A DNA stretch of 64,000 bases from Pelagibacterium sp. 26DY04. Its GTDB lineage: Bacteria; Pseudomonadota; Alphaproteobacteria; Rhizobiales; Devosiaceae. Shown piece by piece: positions 26,405 through 34,897 of this stretch (its first letter is position 1; the number at the start of each line of letters is the position of its first letter). The notes under the pieces were generated by a model. It made no database searches. It saw only the letters and a program-made list of their open reading frames with translations, and was not told the origin of the DNA. A program made the position numbers and the translations under genes. Location: assembly GCF_031202305.1 (NCBI RefSeq), contig NZ_CP101731.1, positions 2,232,001 to 2,296,000 of the forward strand, given 5' to 3'.

Positions 26405-26872
26405 CTAAAGACCGAACGGGCCGGTCGGCAGCGGAATGCGCAGCCACATGCCGAAGGCCACGCGCAGCAGAAGCGGGAACAGGACCGCTACGGGAACGAG
26501 GCGGACAAGAAAGCTCGGCTCTAGGCTGGGCCTGATGATGAAGGCGGCAGCCAGCATGAAGATGATCACCGACAGGGTGAGGCCGAGATATGGCGTGGCA
26601 ACGATCAGCAGAGCCGTTGCCGCACAGAGCAGCGCAATCTTGACAATGTCCCGTTTTGCAAGGCCGCCCGAGAGCTGCTCGCTGCCGCGCAGGCTGCGCA
26701 CCAGGTTCACGACGCTCAGGACGGCGATGGCGCTCCCGATCAGCACCGGGAAGAAACCCGCTCCAGGCGTCGTTCCGTTCATGTAGCCGTAGTCAAACCC
26801 GGACCAGACGATGTAGCAGCCGAACGCGACGAGGAAGATGGCGAAGAGCTGGTCGACACGTGTGATGGACAT
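26405..26872 (-). CDS. tctB: Tripartite tricarboxylate transporter small permease TctB, set 1
   Basis: A 155-residue protein with four hydrophobic segments (about 8-28, 38-60, 80-115, 122-145), the normal size and profile for TctB. The N-terminus contains LFAIFLVAFGCYIVWSG and GTTPGAGFFPVLIG, a common TctB signature. It lies 15 bp before tctA and 66 bp after tctC. TctB is needed for transport with TctA but its mechanism is little known. Confidence 0.9.
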   Translation of the reverse strand: MSITRVDQLFAIFLVAFGCYIVWSGFDYGYMNGTTPGAGFFPVLIGSAIAVLSVVNLVRSLRGSEQLSGGLAKRDIVKIALLCAATALLIVATPYLGLTLSVIIFMLAAAFIIRPSLEPSFLVRLVPVAVLFPLLLRVAFGMWLRIPLPTGPFGL

Positions 26873-26938
26873 TGTCCCGTTCCTCCCGAAAACAAGGCAG
26901 AGGGACCGGGCGCCAAAGCGCCCGGCCGGCGGGTCGGA

Positions 26939-27898
26939 TCAGATGATGCCGAGTTCGGTCATGATCGCCTCGTAGCGCTGATGGGTCTGCTCGATCAGGG
27001 CCGAGAATTCCTCCGAGCTAAGGAAGGCGGGCATATCGTGGTAGCGCTCGATATATTGCTCGCGCCATTCATCGCTGGTGGCCACCTGTTCGAGGATGCC
27101 CTCCCAGTAGGCGACGACGTCCTCGCTGACACCGCCGGGCATGACAAGACCGCGGAGCTGTACGTGCTCGATGTCATGGCCAAGCTCTGTGAACGTGGGA
27201 ACGTCCGGGAAGGCCGCAACGCGCTCGGCGGAGCTGACGGCGAGCGGACGCAGGGCTCCGGCTTCGGTCTGTGCCATGAGTTCACTCGGGTTCATGAAGA
27301 CCATATCCACATGGCCGCCCAGGATCGCGGCAAGGGCTTCGCCTTCTCCATCGAAGGGGACGGCGTCGATCTGAATGCCCAACGCATCCGACACCATGTC
27401 TGCCAGTAGGGCGGCATCGGAGACCACACCCACCGTGCTTGTGGTCAGCCGTTCGGCTCCGGCGAGATCCTCGAAGGTCTGGTAGGGGGAATCTGCTGGA
27501 ACCGCGAGGATGTACGGCGAATAGGAAATAGCAGCGAGCGGAGTGAAGTCCTCATAGCTCACTGGCGAAGCGCCCAGCAGCGGCGTGGTGAAAAAACTCA
27601 CGCTCACTGTGGCCAGGACATAAGGATTGCCCTCTTCCTGGGCCACCGAGCCGTAACCGACGGCGCCCGAGCCGCCCGGGCGGTTTTCGGGAAGAATCTG
27701 GACAGGCAGCAGATCCATTTCATCAATGACACTCGCGATGGTGCGGGCCAGCGTGTCGCTGCCGCCGCCCACACCGAAGGGGATGATCATCTGGATATCG
27801 CGCTCCGGATATTCCTGGGCGGCAACAGAGCCGCTCAAAGCACCGAAGGCCACGAGAGCTGCCGCGGCAAGGCGGTGGCGACTGCTAAAGATCGTCAT
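26939..27898 (-). CDS. tctC: TctC-type periplasmic substrate-binding protein, set 1
   Basis: A 319-residue extracytoplasmic binding protein. The signal peptide spans about 1-27 (LAAAALVAFGALSGSVAAQ), then EYPERDIQMIIPFGVGGGSDTLARTIA, the TctC ligand-pocket signature (core IIPFGVGGGSDTLA), and a second at RPGGSGAVGYGSVA. The TctC fold delivers carboxylate ligands to TctA/B. The transported compound is probably the sugar or hydroxy acid catabolised by the flanking enzymes. A stem-loop upstream may raise its transcript stability relative to the enolase gene. Confidence 0.93.
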   Translation of the reverse strand: MTIFSSRHRLAAAALVAFGALSGSVAAQEYPERDIQMIIPFGVGGGSDTLARTIASVIDEMDLLPVQILPENRPGGSGAVGYGSVAQEEGNPYVLATVSVSFFTTPLLGASPVSYEDFTPLAAISYSPYILAVPADSPYQTFEDLAGAERLTTSTVGVVSDAALLADMVSDALGIQIDAVPFDGEGEALAAILGGHVDMVFMNPSELMAQTEAGALRPLAVSSAERVAAFPDVPTFTELGHDIEHVQLRGLVMPGGVSEDVVAYWEGILEQVATSDEWREQYIERYHDMPAFLSSEEFSALIEQTHQRYEAIMTELGII

Positions 27899-27986
27899 GT
27901 TGGTTCCTCCATTTGCGGGCCGCCGAAATGGCTGGCCCTCCTCTGTGGCGCGGGATATGCCGCGCCGTATAAGCCCTCGCGGGCAA

Positions 27987-28020
27987 ATGGAGATGCCGGC
28001 CTCCCTGCCGCCATCTCCAT
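27987..28020 (-). promoter_or_regulatory. Intercistronic stem-loop before tctC
   Basis: ATGGAGAT (27987-27994) pairs with ATCTCCAT (28013-28020), extended by a GC-rich inner stem. There is no U-run, so it is not a typical terminator. Hairpins in this place, between an enzyme gene and a binding-protein gene, often stabilise the binding-protein mRNA. Confidence 0.45.
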
Positions 28021-28029
28021 GAAGGGCTG

Positions 28030-29205
28030 TCAGGCGCTCTTTTGCGCCTCGATAGCCTCGCGCAGCAGATAACCGTGCGCGTCGCGACCCTTGAGCCGGC
28101 TGTCCTCAGGGTTTTTGACCTCTGCATCCCGAAGCGCATCGTATTTCGGCGTGAAGCCGAGGCCCGGACGGTCGGGAATGGTCATCTTGCCGTTGACCGG
28201 ATCGGGCGTGCCTTCGAAGAAGTGCTTGCCGGTCATCCACATGCCGTAGTGGAATTCGACGGGGCCGCCGTTCATGACGCCGGCCAGAATGTGCATGTTG
28301 AAGATGGGCCAGCCGCCGCCATTGGCCATGGGCAGGTTGAAGGCCTGGGCCAGGTGTGCCGCCTTGAGTGCCTCGGTGTAACCGCCATTGTAGAGGACGT
28401 TGGGTTGGAGCACGTCCACGGCATGGTGGATCACCAGCTCGCGGAAGCGCCAGCGCCAGCCTTCCATCTGACCAGCCGCGATGGGCACCTGCACTCGGGA
28501 GCGCAGGTCGGCAAGCGCGCGGGCGTCGTTTTGCTGGATGGGCTCTTCGAACCATTTGAGGTTACAATCCTCGAGCGCCTTGGCAAGCATGAAGGCGTCA
28601 TGCGGGTTGAACCAGCAATTGGCGTCGATCATCAGGTCCACATCGGGACCGATGGCATCGCGGGCGGCCTGGACGCGGCGCACGTCGTCCTTCCAGGTGC
28701 GGGTGGGCTCTCCCCCCACAACCATCTTGAGCATGGTGTGGCCATCGGCCAGGAACTTCTTGGCGTAGTCGGCGATCTGCTGCTCGTCGAAGAAGGGATA
28801 GCCGAAGGTGGCGTAGGTGTAGGCTTCGCGCGAATAACCGCCGAGCAGTTCGGAAATCGACTGGTTGGCGTCCTTGCCGCGCAAGTCCCAGCAGGCGATG
28901 TCGATCGCCGAGAGGGCGTTGACGATAACGCCGGTATAGGAGCGGTTGTTGAGCTGCTTCCAGACCTTGGAGTGGATCGCTTCGGTGTGGCGCACATCCA
29001 TGCCCTTGATCAGCGGGAAGATGTGCTCGCGGATGCAGGGCATGGTGGCCCAGGGCAGGAACGATCCGGTGACGCCCATCCCCTTGCGCCCGTCTTCCAG
29101 TTCGATCTCGACGAAGACGAACATGCGGGTTTCGATGGATTCCCCGATGCCGGGAAGGTCGATCTCGTGCCGGTGCAGGCTCGTCGTTATATTGGCGATC
29201 TTCAA
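28030..29205 (-). CDS. Enolase-superfamily (mandelate racemase/muconate-type) dehydratase
   Basis: A 391-residue enzyme with an N-terminal capping domain and TIM barrel. Metal ligands: Asp in LMIDANCW, Glu in WFEEPI; the third is unusual (AAGQMEGW where most members have AAGE). The barrel Lys is in MLKMVVGGE, without the usual second Lys of a KxK pair. A His in FNMHI near residue 308 may be the acid. The superfamily dehydrates acid sugars to 2-keto-3-deoxy acids, which would feed the aldolases at 20-22 kb. The exact sugar acid is not predictable by eye. Confidence 0.88.
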   Translation of the reverse strand: MKIANITTSLHRHEIDLPGIGESIETRMFVFVEIELEDGRKGMGVTGSFLPWATMPCIREHIFPLIKGMDVRHTEAIHSKVWKQLNNRSYTGVIVNALSAIDIACWDLRGKDANQSISELLGGYSREAYTYATFGYPFFDEQQIADYAKKFLADGHTMLKMVVGGEPTRTWKDDVRRVQAARDAIGPDVDLMIDANCWFNPHDAFMLAKALEDCNLKWFEEPIQQNDARALADLRSRVQVPIAAGQMEGWRWRFRELVIHHAVDVLQPNVLYNGGYTEALKAAHLAQAFNLPMANGGGWPIFNMHILAGVMNGGPVEFHYGMWMTGKHFFEGTPDPVNGKMTIPDRPGLGFTPKYDALRDAEVKNPEDSRLKGRDAHGYLLREAIEAQKSA

Positions 29206-29222
29206 AGTGCGTCTCCTCTTCG

Positions 29223-29948
29223 CTATGCGGGTTCTTGTGTTTGTTCATCGAGCGAAGCGAGCCAGCGCCGCTTGCCGTGATTGACGTGCTCTTCGCCGAG
29301 CTGCCGCGCGCGTTCGGCATCGCCCTCGGCGATAGCCGTGACGATGGCGCCGTGCTCCTCATTGGTCTGGGCGGGGGCGTGCAGCGAGCGACGCAGGAAG
29401 TGCGTTTCGCGGATCAAATCGTCATAGATCCGACTCGAACAGGCATGGTCCGCCATCTGGGCGATGAGATTGTGAAATTCGAGATTGGCCTTGTAGTAGG
29501 CAACGATGGCGCGGCGGCCGATCGCCTCATCCATGGCCACGATCAACGCGGAAAGCTCGGCGATGGCCGTTTCGGTGCGGCGTTCGGCGGCCCGGGCGCA
29601 CATCAGCCCCGTGAGCAGCGCCCGCACATCGTAGTTCTCTGCGATCTCGGTGTGGGACATCTCACGCACGAAAACCCCGCGAGCGGGAATCGCGGCCAGC
29701 AATCCGGCCTGCACGAGTGCCCTCGTGGCCTCTCGCACCGGAGCGCGGCTGACGCCGAGCTGTTCGGCCAGCCCATATTCATTGATCCGGCTGCCCGGTT
29801 CGAGCTGACCGGTCAAGACGAGACGTTCGATCTCGCGATAGACCTGCGAGGCCAGGCTTTCGGCACGTTGAACGCGCTGGACCGATGGCGTCACCATGCG
29901 GACCGTCGTTTCAGTCGCCGATATACTGTCGACAATTTTCCAATGCAT
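29223..29948 (-). CDS. GntR-family (FCD) regulator of the 20-31 kb cluster
   Basis: A 241-residue GntR/FadR-type regulator. The winged helix is at about 30-95 (LASQVYREIERLVLTGQLEPGS; YGLAEQLGVSRAPVREA). The FCD effector domain (about 105-230) has the metal-binding Asp-His-His pattern in YYKANLEFHNLI and later EEHGAIVTAI. It lies 17 bp before the enolase gene and 27 bp after the dehydrogenase gene, so it is probably an autoregulated operon member. The start could also be the ATG at 29897. It does not share recognition helix sequence with the GntR at 46.5 kb. Confidence 0.9.
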   Translation of the reverse strand: MHWKIVDSISATETTVRMVTPSVQRVQRAESLASQVYREIERLVLTGQLEPGSRINEYGLAEQLGVSRAPVREATRALVQAGLLAAIPARGVFVREMSHTEIAENYDVRALLTGLMCARAAERRTETAIAELSALIVAMDEAIGRRAIVAYYKANLEFHNLIAQMADHACSSRIYDDLIRETHFLRRSLHAPAQTNEEHGAIVTAIAEGDAERARQLGEEHVNHGKRRWLASLDEQTQEPA

Positions 29949-29974
29949 GATGAAAGGTCCATATTTGCCATTGG

Positions 29975-31060
29975 CTAACCGGCGCGGCTCATTTCATCGC
30001 CAAATAGCCAGCGCGCTCCGGATTCCTCGGCAATCTCCTTGAGCCTGCGATGGAGCCCCGGCCCGATCGGTATCCCCTCGACGCTACGCCGGGCTCTGAT
30101 CGCACGCTCGGGATCGCCGGCAACCAGCACGGGCCGTTCGGGATCGACCGCCGGTGTCGCCCGCAGATCGTCGCTGAACTGGCTGACGGACGCCTTGAAC
30201 TCGTCCAGCGGCCGGAACAGCTCGGGATCGAGCGCCAGGAAGAAGTGGCCCACATCGAGCCCATAGGGTTGCCTCGAATGCATGGGATCGGTGATAAGCG
30301 TCGAGCCCGACAGGCAGGATGAAAGGATATTGACCATCGCGGCCAGCCCGTACCCCTTGTAGCCCGCGCTTTCGGCGCTGCCGCCCAAGGGGGAAAGGAA
30401 ACCGCCATTCATCACCTGGGAAGGGTCGAGCGTGGGGCGTCCGGAGGGATCGAAACCCCAGCCGGGAGGCATTTGCTGGCCCTCGACGATCTTGTTGCGC
30501 ACCTTGCCCGAAGCCACGGTGGTCGTCGCCATATCGAGAATGAAATGCCGCCCGTCGGCGCTGGGCGCTGCAAAAGACCAGGGATCGGTGCCCAGGCGGG
30601 CCTGCGAACCGCCGGTGGGCGGCACCCTCACCCCGAACACAGTGGTTGCCGCCATGGCGATCAAGCCACGATCGGCAGCGCGGGTGGTGAAAAAGCCCAG
30701 CGCGCCGAAATGGCCCGAATTGCGAACCGAGACGATACCGACGCCCCCGGACGCGGCCTTTTCGATGGCAATATCCATCGCCTGCGTCGCCGTCGCATGT
30801 CCCAAGCCGCCATCGCCATCGAGCAGAGCGCTGATCGACGTTTCCTTGACGACCTTGGGAGAGGGATTGAAATTGATCGGCCGCGATTTGCGCCGCTCGT
30901 CATATTCCACCAGCATCGCGATGCCGTGGCTTTCGATGCCGTGCAGGTCGGCCCATGAGAGCACCCGGGCCGACGCCCGTGCGCGCTCGGCCGGCATGCC
31001 CCAGGCGTCGAAAATCGCGGCTGCCTGATCTTCGTGCGTCTGATAGTCGTGAACGATCAC
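29975..31060 (-). CDS. Ldh-family (malate/L-lactate/ureidoglycolate type) NAD(P)-dependent dehydrogenase
   Basis: A 361-residue member of the LDH2/MDH2 oxidoreductase family, unrelated to Rossmann lactate dehydrogenases. Motifs: LHGIESHGIAML (catalytic His), RNSGHFGALGFF, and DMATTTVASGKV. It oxidises 2-hydroxyacids or reduces imino/keto acids with NAD(P). The start is GTG at 31060. It is the first gene of the minus-strand sugar-acid cluster, 110 bp from the MFS gene. The likely role is oxidation of the imported hydroxyacid. Confidence 0.88.
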   Translation of the reverse strand: MIVHDYQTHEDQAAAIFDAWGMPAERARASARVLSWADLHGIESHGIAMLVEYDERRKSRPINFNPSPKVVKETSISALLDGDGGLGHATATQAMDIAIEKAASGGVGIVSVRNSGHFGALGFFTTRAADRGLIAMAATTVFGVRVPPTGGSQARLGTDPWSFAAPSADGRHFILDMATTTVASGKVRNKIVEGQQMPPGWGFDPSGRPTLDPSQVMNGGFLSPLGGSAESAGYKGYGLAAMVNILSSCLSGSTLITDPMHSRQPYGLDVGHFFLALDPELFRPLDEFKASVSQFSDDLRATPAVDPERPVLVAGDPERAIRARRSVEGIPIGPGLHRRLKEIAEESGARWLFGDEMSRAG

Positions 31061-31171
31061 CCGTAGGCCTCCCCGCCGTTGCTCGGCTTTTGTGGCGGGA
31101 ACGGTGCCTCAGCCGAAAGCTAAGGAAAAGGATGGCCCGGATTTGTTCAAAACTAAGCTGGAGTTAACTCT

Positions 31172-32866
31172 TCAGCTTTCGCTCGGATCACGGAGGATGA
31201 GGTTTTCCTTGAGGGGAACGATCTGCCTCTCGATCATCCGATGCACGTAAGGCGGCTCAGCGCCCCGATGCAGAGCGCGCAGGCTGACGGCGTTTTCGGC
31301 ATCGGCCTTGGTGCGGCGCTGGTGGTGGCGGACGTAGTCGATCCAGGTGGGCACATGGTAGGATTCCACCCAGATTCTCGGTTTTTCAAGGTCGCGCAAC
31401 AGGCCCCATTGCCGGGCACCGTCGCGGATGCGAATGCGGCGCCGATCGGCCATGAGCGAGAGGAATTTCCCGATGTCCGCCTCGTCGATCTTATAATCGA
31501 TCATCACCATGATCGGGCCGCTCCGGGGCTGCAACTGGAGCTTGAGAAGCGGCTCGTTGAAGGAATTGAGTGGCGAAAGGTCACGGGATTCGAACTTGGG
31601 CAAAGGCAGGCGGAGGCCAATCAGTGCACAAGCGGCCAACGCGGCGCCCGCCAGCACGAGAGCCCAGGAAAGACTGGACGCATCGGCGATCTTGCCCCAG
31701 CACCAGCTCCCCGCCGCCATGCCGCCGAACGTCGCCGTCTGATAGAGCGCCAGCGCTCGCCCGACCACCCAACGCGGGGTCGAAAGCTGGATCGAGACGT
31801 TGAACAGCGACAGGGTGAGGACCCAGCTCGCGCCCGCCGGCAGCAGGGCCATATGGCTGAGAAGAATGTCGTGACTGAGGCCAAGAACGACGCAGCTTAG
31901 AGCAAAGCCGACGCAGGCGAAGCGAACGATGGTTTCGTTGGAAAAGCGTGCCCTGACACGAGCGTTGATGAAGGCTCCGCCAATCGCACCCAGGCCGAAA
32001 CTGCCCAGAAGCGTGCCGTAGATCATCGGGCCGCCGTCCACATAGGTGGCGGCGAGCGAGGGCAGCAGGGCCAGGATGGCGATGGCGGCAAAGCCGAACA
32101 ATGCGCTGCGCGCCAGCACCACCGTGAGATTGGGAGAGAGCGAAACATAGCGCAGGCCGGCCCAGATGGCACTGCCCAGCCGCTCGCGCGGCAACGGGTT
32201 CGCCGGCGCGGGGCGGCGCCAGCGCACCAGGGCCCAGATCAGCGGCAGGTACGATACCGCATTGGCCGCGAAAGCCGCCGCCGCGCCGGCTATTGCGACG
32301 ATCAACCCACCCACGGCGGGACCGACGCTGCGCATCATGTTGAAGCCCAGCGAATTAAGGGTCACCGCGCCGGGCAAGTCGTGACGCGGAACGATATCGC
32401 CCACCGAAGCCTGCCAGGAGGGATTGAATAGAGCGGTTCCGACGCCCAGGAGAAAGGTAAAGGTCAGCAGCAGCCAGGGGTTGAGTAAGCCAAAGAAGGC
32501 CAGAACGGCCAGCGCGAGCGAGACGAGCGCCATGCCAGTCTGCGCAACGATCATGATGATCCGCCGGTCGAAATTGTCGGCCAGCGCCCCGGCGATGAGG
32601 GAAAAGAGCATCACCGGAAGCGTAACCGATGCCTGGACGAGCGCGACCATGTCATAGGAATCGGTAAGCTCGGTCATGAGCCAACCCGCCCCGACCGACT
32701 GCACCAATCCCCCCAGATTGGAAGCGAGGGTGGCGATCCACAAAATCCGGAACGTCTCGTGACGGAAAGGCGCGAGAACCGAATTGGGCCCAATTCCCGA
32801 CCTGGTCTTTTCAACGTCCGGCGCCGACACCTTTACCTCCACTGGCCCTATTGCGCATGCCCGCAT
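31172..32866 (-). CDS. MFS exporter (EntS/MFS_3 type) with cytoplasmic C-terminal domain
   Basis: A 564-residue transporter. The first ~430 residues have 11-12 helices and MFS_3 motifs (LASNLGGLVQSVGAGWLMTEL; NFDRRIIMIVAQTG). The last ~130 residues are hydrophilic and resemble the antibiotic-monooxygenase-like tail found in this subfamily (MVMIDYKIDEADIGKFLSLM). EntS-like proteins export siderophores or drugs. It neighbours the dehydrogenase gene in the same direction but with no overlap, so functional linkage is uncertain. Confidence 0.82.
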   Translation of the reverse strand: MRACAIGPVEVKVSAPDVEKTRSGIGPNSVLAPFRHETFRILWIATLASNLGGLVQSVGAGWLMTELTDSYDMVALVQASVTLPVMLFSLIAGALADNFDRRIIMIVAQTGMALVSLALAVLAFFGLLNPWLLLTFTFLLGVGTALFNPSWQASVGDIVPRHDLPGAVTLNSLGFNMMRSVGPAVGGLIVAIAGAAAAFAANAVSYLPLIWALVRWRRPAPANPLPRERLGSAIWAGLRYVSLSPNLTVVLARSALFGFAAIAILALLPSLAATYVDGGPMIYGTLLGSFGLGAIGGAFINARVRARFSNETIVRFACVGFALSCVVLGLSHDILLSHMALLPAGASWVLTLSLFNVSIQLSTPRWVVGRALALYQTATFGGMAAGSWCWGKIADASSLSWALVLAGAALAACALIGLRLPLPKFESRDLSPLNSFNEPLLKLQLQPRSGPIMVMIDYKIDEADIGKFLSLMADRRRIRIRDGARQWGLLRDLEKPRIWVESYHVPTWIDYVRHHQRRTKADAENAVSLRALHRGAEPPYVHRMIERQIVPLKENLILRDPSES

Positions 32867-33012
32867 CGCGTTGGACGGGCGCCAACGCGTCTCACGATCG
32901 ATCGTTTGCGGGGTGCTCCCAGCCTCACATTAGGGGATCGCGCATCTTTGTGCGCAAGGCAAGGCATATCGCTGGCGGAAAAATTTCGTCACAGCTTGCG
33001 TTATTTGCATCC

Positions 33013-33022
33013 TAGTATACTA
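33013..33022. promoter_or_regulatory. Shared GntR-type operator, site 1 (upstream of DUF1080 gene)
   Basis: TAGTATACTA is a perfect 10-bp palindrome 30 bp before the start codon, overlapping a TATACT that could serve as a -10 element. Five other sites with nine or ten matching positions occur in the window. Confidence 0.65.
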
Positions 33023-33052
33023 TCTTCCGCTAATTCATTGAGGAGGAGCAAA

Positions 33053-33820
33053 ATGCCGAAACTGACCCCTACCCTGGCGATTTCAATCGTCGTGGCGCTG
33101 GTGCCGGCCGTTGGAGCGGTTGCCCAGCAGCAGGAACTCGAGATTCCACGAAACGTGCAATCCGTAGTGACGGAAATCTGGGAGCCGGTGCCCGAAAAGG
33201 TTGATGCGCAGGAGGGCGAACTGCCGTCCGATGCGATCGTTCTGTTCGACGGCACAAATCTCGATGCCTGGGAATCAGTCGATGGCGGGCCGGCGGAATG
33301 GACGATTGCAGACGATATGCTGTCCGTGGCGCGCGGCACCGGCGACATCCGGACCACGGAATCGTTTTGCGACATCCAGCTCCATATCGAGTGGCGCGTG
33401 TCCGAAGATATCGAGGGCTATGACGGGCAGGATCGCGGCAATAGCGGCATCAAGATTCAGGACCGCTACGAGGTTCAGATTCTCGACAGCATCGACAATC
33501 CCACCTATGCGAACGGACAGGCGGCCTCGATCTACAAACAGCATCCGCCGCTGGTGAACGCCTCACGCGCGCCCGGCGAGTGGCAGACCTACGATATCGT
33601 CTTCGAAGCGCCGATCTTTGCCGAGGATGGCGCGCTGCGGCGGCCCGCTTATGTGACCGTGCTGCACAATGGTGTGGTGGTCCAGAACCATGCGCAGATC
33701 CAGGGCACGACGGCCTGGGTGGGCTATCCCCGCTACGAAGCGCATGACTGCCAGCCGATCCGGCTTCAGGACCACAATGCCGATGTCGACTTCCGCAATA
33801 TCTGGGTTCGCCCGCTCTAA
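33053..33820 (+). CDS. Secreted DUF1080 (3-keto-glycoside hydrolase-like) protein
   Basis: A 255-residue exported protein. A signal peptide spans about 1-25 (LAISIVVALVPAVGAVAQQ). DUF1080 begins with IVLFDGTNLDAWESVDG and continues through DIQLHIEWRVSED, GNSGIKIQDRYEVQILDS and NYWVR-like FRNIWVRPL. The concanavalin-like fold of this family includes periplasmic 3-keto-disaccharide or 3-keto-glycoside hydrolases. ATG at 33053 has AGGAGG upstream. The operator at 33013 ties it to the hexuronate genes. Hydrolysis of an oxidised glycoside to release a uronic acid is a reasonable guess. Confidence 0.82.
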   Translation: MPKLTPTLAISIVVALVPAVGAVAQQQELEIPRNVQSVVTEIWEPVPEKVDAQEGELPSDAIVLFDGTNLDAWESVDGGPAEWTIADDMLSVARGTGDIRTTESFCDIQLHIEWRVSEDIEGYDGQDRGNSGIKIQDRYEVQILDSIDNPTYANGQAASIYKQHPPLVNASRAPGEWQTYDIVFEAPIFAEDGALRRPAYVTVLHNGVVVQNHAQIQGTTAWVGYPRYEAHDCQPIRLQDHNADVDFRNIWVRPL

Positions 33821-33856
33821 TGCATGAGGCGGCGGCGTTTGCCGCCGCCCCCCTTT

Positions 33857-34897
33857 TTATTCGCGCCGCAGGTCCTGTTCGGCCATCTGCTGCGCTTCGA
33901 GCGCGAGACGGGTCACCGTGGCGGCGTGGGAGAAGGTCAGCGAGCGCTCGGTGCGCTCAAGAACATCGGCGGCGAGGTCGCGGAAATAGGTCAAAGGGAC
34001 ATCCGAGCAGTCGATATAGGTCGAGCGGCTGTTGTTGACCATGAACAGATGATCGGTGCCCGGCCGGCCCTCGATATCCACATATTTCCTGAGCTCGATA
34101 TAGCCTTGCGTCCCCAGCACAAGCAGGCGGCCATCACCCCAATTGGGGAGGGCTTCGGGCGTGTACCAGTCGAGACGGGCATAGCCGCGCGCCTTGTCGC
34201 TACGCAGCAGCATCTCGCCGAAATCCTGAAAGTTCGGGTCAGCGGGGTTGGCGAAATTGCCCACGCTGGCCGAGACGATTTCGGCGTCCGATGAGCCGGT
34301 GAAGGTGAGAAACTGATCGATCTGGTGGGTGCCGATATCGCCCAGGATGCCGCCATAAAGGGAGCGGTCGAAAAACCATTCGGGCCGTGTATGGCGGTTG
34401 AGCCTGTGGGGACCGACGGCAAGGGTCTGGACCACCTTGCCGATCTCCCCACCCCGCACCAGTTCGAGCGCCTTGATGGAAGACGGCACTTCGAAACGTT
34501 CGGAGAAATTGACGGACCAGATCCGTCCGGTCCGTTCCACGACAGCCTTGATGCGATCGAGTTCGGCAAACGAAATGCAGCCGGGCTTATCGAGCATCAC
34601 GTCCTTGCCATGCTCCATCGCCTCTATGGCGAGGTCGGCGCGCTGGTGAGGCGGCGCGGCGATCAGAACGAGGTTGATGTCGCCATCGTCCAGAAGTTCG
34701 CGCCGATCGGCAACGCGGGGAAGGTCTGGGAACCGTTTGACAAAGCCGCTCAATGTTTTGGGCTCGCCTTCGGTCCACCAGCCCTTGCAGCGCGCTCCGG
34801 CCTCCAGCATGCCCGAGAGCATGCCATAGATATGCCGGTGATCGATGCCGATTACCCCGATGACGACTTCTGAATTATTCATTGCCTGCAACTTCAT
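33857..34897 (-). CDS. Gfo/Idh/MocA-family oxidoreductase A
   Basis: A 346-residue NAD(P)-dependent sugar dehydrogenase-like protein. The Rossmann segment is VVIGVIGIDHRHIYGML, with a histidine pair in place of the usual GxGxxG tail. The conserved EKP-like motif is changed to MLDKPGCIS, and the C-terminal beta-sheet domain includes GGILGDIGTHQIDQFLTF. Its start overlaps the stop of the next Gfo/Idh gene; an ATG at 34882 would remove the overlap. Members oxidise or epimerise sugars, including C3 oxidation of glycosides. Together with gene B and DUF1080 it suggests 3-keto-sugar chemistry. Confidence 0.85.
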   Translation of the reverse strand: MKLQAMNNSEVVIGVIGIDHRHIYGMLSGMLEAGARCKGWWTEGEPKTLSGFVKRFPDLPRVADRRELLDDGDINLVLIAAPPHQRADLAIEAMEHGKDVMLDKPGCISFAELDRIKAVVERTGRIWSVNFSERFEVPSSIKALELVRGGEIGKVVQTLAVGPHRLNRHTRPEWFFDRSLYGGILGDIGTHQIDQFLTFTGSSDAEIVSASVGNFANPADPNFQDFGEMLLRSDKARGYARLDWYTPEALPNWGDGRLLVLGTQGYIELRKYVDIEGRPGTDHLFMVNNSRSTYIDCSDVPLTYFRDLAADVLERTERSLTFSHAATVTRLALEAQQMAEQDLRRE

